In this document: positions 5,075 to 6,488 of the stretch, one piece after another
Layout: each line of letters begins with the position of its first letter
Position numbering within the stretch: the stretch's first letter is position 1
From: Thermoproteota archaeon
GTDB taxonomy: Archaea; Korarchaeota; Korarchaeia; Korarchaeales; Korarchaeaceae
Reading direction: 5' to 3'
Length of the DNA stretch: 6,488 bases
Assembly (NCBI GenBank): GCA_003661365.1
Contig: QMVZ01000095.1
Coordinates: forward strand, 1 to 6,488
Notes under the pieces: generated by a model
Told to the model about the DNA's origin: nothing
The model's database searches: none
The model's input: only the letters and a program-made list of their open reading frames with translations
Position numbers and translations under genes: made by a program

Positions 5075-5716
5075 TTACCTGAATACGAAGCCCGTCTCTG
5101 AATACCAAAGGTACAAGTCTAACTCGGCCAAGCTAACTTGACACAATCTGGCGACCTCTCTCAACTTCTCCTCTAAGAAGATATACTTTCTCCTTGTCAA
5201 TACCCTTGGGATCTCTGAGATAACCTCGTGCTTAATCAGCACCCTGAGTATGTGTCTGTCTATTATTGCGAGGTCCTTTCTACCAACATTCCTCAGAAAG
5301 TGGCTTGATTCCTTCATTCCAAAGCCCTTTATCTTACTTCTCAACCAATCCCTGGCCTCAAAATCAGTAAGCTTAGGGATGGTCCTGTAAACTTCATTCA
5401 ACCTGTTTCTAGCTCCAACTATGAATGCTGCTCTCGTATTGTAGAACCTATGTCCCATCGATCTCAGACGTAAGGAAATCTCCTTTCTATCTCCTGAAGT
5501 TAGCAGGCCAGATTTTTCCAGTTCAAGAGCCATTTTATAGGCTTTGATAGCGGAGAAGTTCGCTGCTAAGATGCAAAAAACCATTTCCTTTAACCAAGCT
5601 ATTCTGTCAGACCTTCCGATTAACTCAAACTCTTTTAGCCTGTTTTCTACCTGTCTCCTTACTTCATCATCGTTTCTAAGATCTCTCACCTTTTTTGCAA
5701 GCTCAATGGGTTCCAT
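5075..5716 (-). CDS. ogg: 8-oxoguanine DNA glycosylase/AP lyase, Ogg2 family
   Basis: Excises 8-oxoguanine from DNA and cleaves the resulting abasic site by β-elimination, in base excision repair. The 213-residue protein is all-helical and aligns well by memory with Methanocaldococcus jannaschii Ogg: FCILAANFSA near 47-56, MGHRFYNTRAAFIVGAR near 87-103, the helix-hairpin-helix KGFGMKESSHFLRNVG (130-145) and AIIDRHILR (150-158). Catalytic Lys is K135 and catalytic Asp is D153, with the same 18-residue spacing as K129/D147 of the M. jannaschii enzyme. RRKYIFLEE and ELDLYLWYSETGFVFR end the protein. In characterised Ogg2 the last residue is a Lys that helps distinguish 8-oxoguanine from guanine; here it is Arg. 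The ATG at 5716 has GAGTGAT a few bases upstream. The gene is divergent from radA and is the first of a probable three-gene minus-strand cluster. Confidence 0.94.
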   Translation of the reverse strand: MEPIELAKKVRDLRNDDEVRRQVENRLKEFELIGRSDRIAWLKEMVFCILAANFSAIKAYKMALELEKSGLLTSGDRKEISLRLRSMGHRFYNTRAAFIVGARNRLNEVYRTIPKLTDFEARDWLRSKIKGFGMKESSHFLRNVGRKDLAIIDRHILRVLIKHEVISEIPRVLTRRKYIFLEEKLREVARLCQVSLAELDLYLWYSETGFVFR

Positions 5717-5795
5717 CTTTTTATCACTCGCCTTGCGTTACGGTTAAGTATTGCTTTACACATCCGATAAATACGAAGGGAGAATAGTGATTAAA
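5717..5795. promoter_or_regulatory. Divergent promoter region of ogg and radA
   Basis: This 79-bp gap must serve both genes. For radA, CGATAAATAC (5766-5775) and CTTTACA (5754-5760) are TATA candidates; the first would give an almost leaderless message and the second a leader of roughly 13 bases. For ogg on the minus strand, TACTTAAC (5751-5744) is a candidate. Both start codons are preceded by the same AGTGATnAAA-like site (5727-5718 region on minus; AGTGATTAAA at 5786-5795 on plus), which pairs with the AUCAC part of the 16S rRNA tail. Confidence 0.45.
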
Positions 5796-6488
5796 ATGTC
5801 TGAGGAAGAAGATTTCGTAGAAGTCCTGAAGGGGCTGCCTGGCGTAGGGAATGTAACAGCAAAGAAACTCATTGAAGCAGGCTATGTTACCCTTGAGTCT
5901 ATAGCTTTGAGCACACCTGCAGAACTAGTGGTGAATGCTGGACTAACGGAATCCACAGCTAAGAAAGTGATAAACTCTGCAAGGCAAAAGTTAAGCATAG
6001 AAGTAACAACTGCATACGATTATTATCTTAAGAAAAAGGAAACACTTAGGATAACTACTGGATCCAAGAACTTAGATGATCTGTTGGGGGGTGGAGTTGA
6101 AACTCAAGCAATTACAGAAATTTATGGTCCCTATGGCTCCGGAAAAACCCAACTAGCCCATCAGCTGGCTGTAACAGTTCAGCTTCCAGTTGAAAAAGGC
6201 GGAATAGATAGGGGCTGTCTGTTCATAGATACTGAAGGGACCTTTAGACCAGAAAGAGTCATGCAGATAGCTGAAGCCTTTGATCTTGATCCAGGTGAGG
6301 TGTTGAAGCGTATACTCTATGCAAGAGCATACACAAGCGATCACCAGATCTTAGTTACAGCGAAAGCGGAGAAGATGCTGAAGAAAGAGAACATAGGCTT
6401 GATAGTGGTGGATTCTCTCATAAGCCACTTCAGAGGCGAGTACACAGGAAGAGAGACCCTTGCAGAGAGGCAACAGAAGCTGAATAAG
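5796..6488 (+). CDS. radA: RadA recombinase, N-terminal 231 residues (runs off window)
   Basis: The archaeal Rad51/RecA recombinase: it forms ATP-dependent filaments on single-stranded DNA and drives strand exchange in homologous repair. The frame is open from ATG 5796 to the window edge (231 codons, no stop), about two thirds of a typical 320-350-residue RadA. Residues 8-65 are the helix-hairpin-helix DNA-binding domain (LKGLPGVGNVTAKKL). The linker VTTA at 70-73 occupies the place of the FxxA polymerisation motif. The ATPase core begins near 85, with Walker A GPYGSGKT at 111-118, FIDTEGTFRPER at 143-154 (catalytic E147), and Walker B LIVVD at 202-206. SHFRGEY and LAERQQKLNK follow, as in RadA and Rad51. 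The presence of the N-terminal domain distinguishes it from RadB. It is divergently transcribed from ogg. Confidence 0.96.
   Translation, partial: MSEEEDFVEVLKGLPGVGNVTAKKLIEAGYVTLESIALSTPAELVVNAGLTESTAKKVINSARQKLSIEVTTAYDYYLKKKETLRITTGSKNLDDLLGGGVETQAITEIYGPYGSGKTQLAHQLAVTVQLPVEKGGIDRGCLFIDTEGTFRPERVMQIAEAFDLDPGEVLKRILYARAYTSDHQILVTAKAEKMLKKENIGLIVVDSLISHFRGEYTGRETLAERQQKLNK

Noticed and set aside
6153..6344. A minus-strand open frame inside radA.
   Set aside because: radA is clearly coding on the plus strand here and spans the Walker A to Walker B region.

Overview
This window looks like a stretch of chromosome from an anaerobic, probably hyperthermophilic archaeon. It carries RadA, an archaeal Ogg2-type 8-oxoguanine glycosylase, a one-iron superoxide reductase with rubrerythrin and rubredoxin, an archaeal-type glyoxylate reductase, TATA-box-like promoters, GGTGAT-type ribosome binding sites and TTG starts. 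Rubrerythrin and superoxide reductase resemble the Thermococcales proteins as I remember them, and the glyoxylate reductase resembles Thermococcales and Korarchaeum versions. A Korarchaeota- or Thermococci-like source is my best guess, but it is not proven. I see no mobile elements, CRISPR arrays, tRNAs or rRNAs, and no gap longer than 300 bases.

Layout, left to right. (1) A 5'-truncated MtnA-type sugar-phosphate isomerase on the + strand (1-1033). It is convergent with (2) a minus-strand Lrp/AsnC-family regulator (1068-1514) that has its own promoter. (3) A minus-strand oxygen-defence operon follows, transcribed rubrerythrin (2721-2218), superoxide reductase (2179-1805), rubredoxin (1800-1639). 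It is driven by a clear TATA box near 2755 and ends in a T-rich tract. The 53-residue rubredoxin is easy to miss because of its size. (4) A second minus-strand cluster is transcribed Ogg2 glycosylase (5716-5075), glyoxylate reductase (5015-4020), then an unusual fusion of a GIY-YIG (DUF123) nuclease domain to a HAD phosphatase domain (4007-2907). (5) radA (5796 to the window end) is divergent from ogg across a 79-bp shared promoter region.

How the genes may work together. The rubrerythrin operon removes superoxide and peroxide with rubredoxin as electron carrier. The cluster from 2907 to the window end is rich in DNA repair: base excision of 8-oxoguanine, strand exchange and a predicted structure-specific nuclease. 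The most interesting point is the nuclease-HAD fusion sitting 12 bases behind glyoxylate reductase and co-directional with an oxidised-base glycosylase. A speculative reading is that oxidative DNA damage repair is linked to salvage of phosphoglycolate. Two single-residue oddities also deserve checking: the Ogg2 C-terminal lysine is replaced by arginine, and the RadA polymerisation motif has Val in place of Phe.
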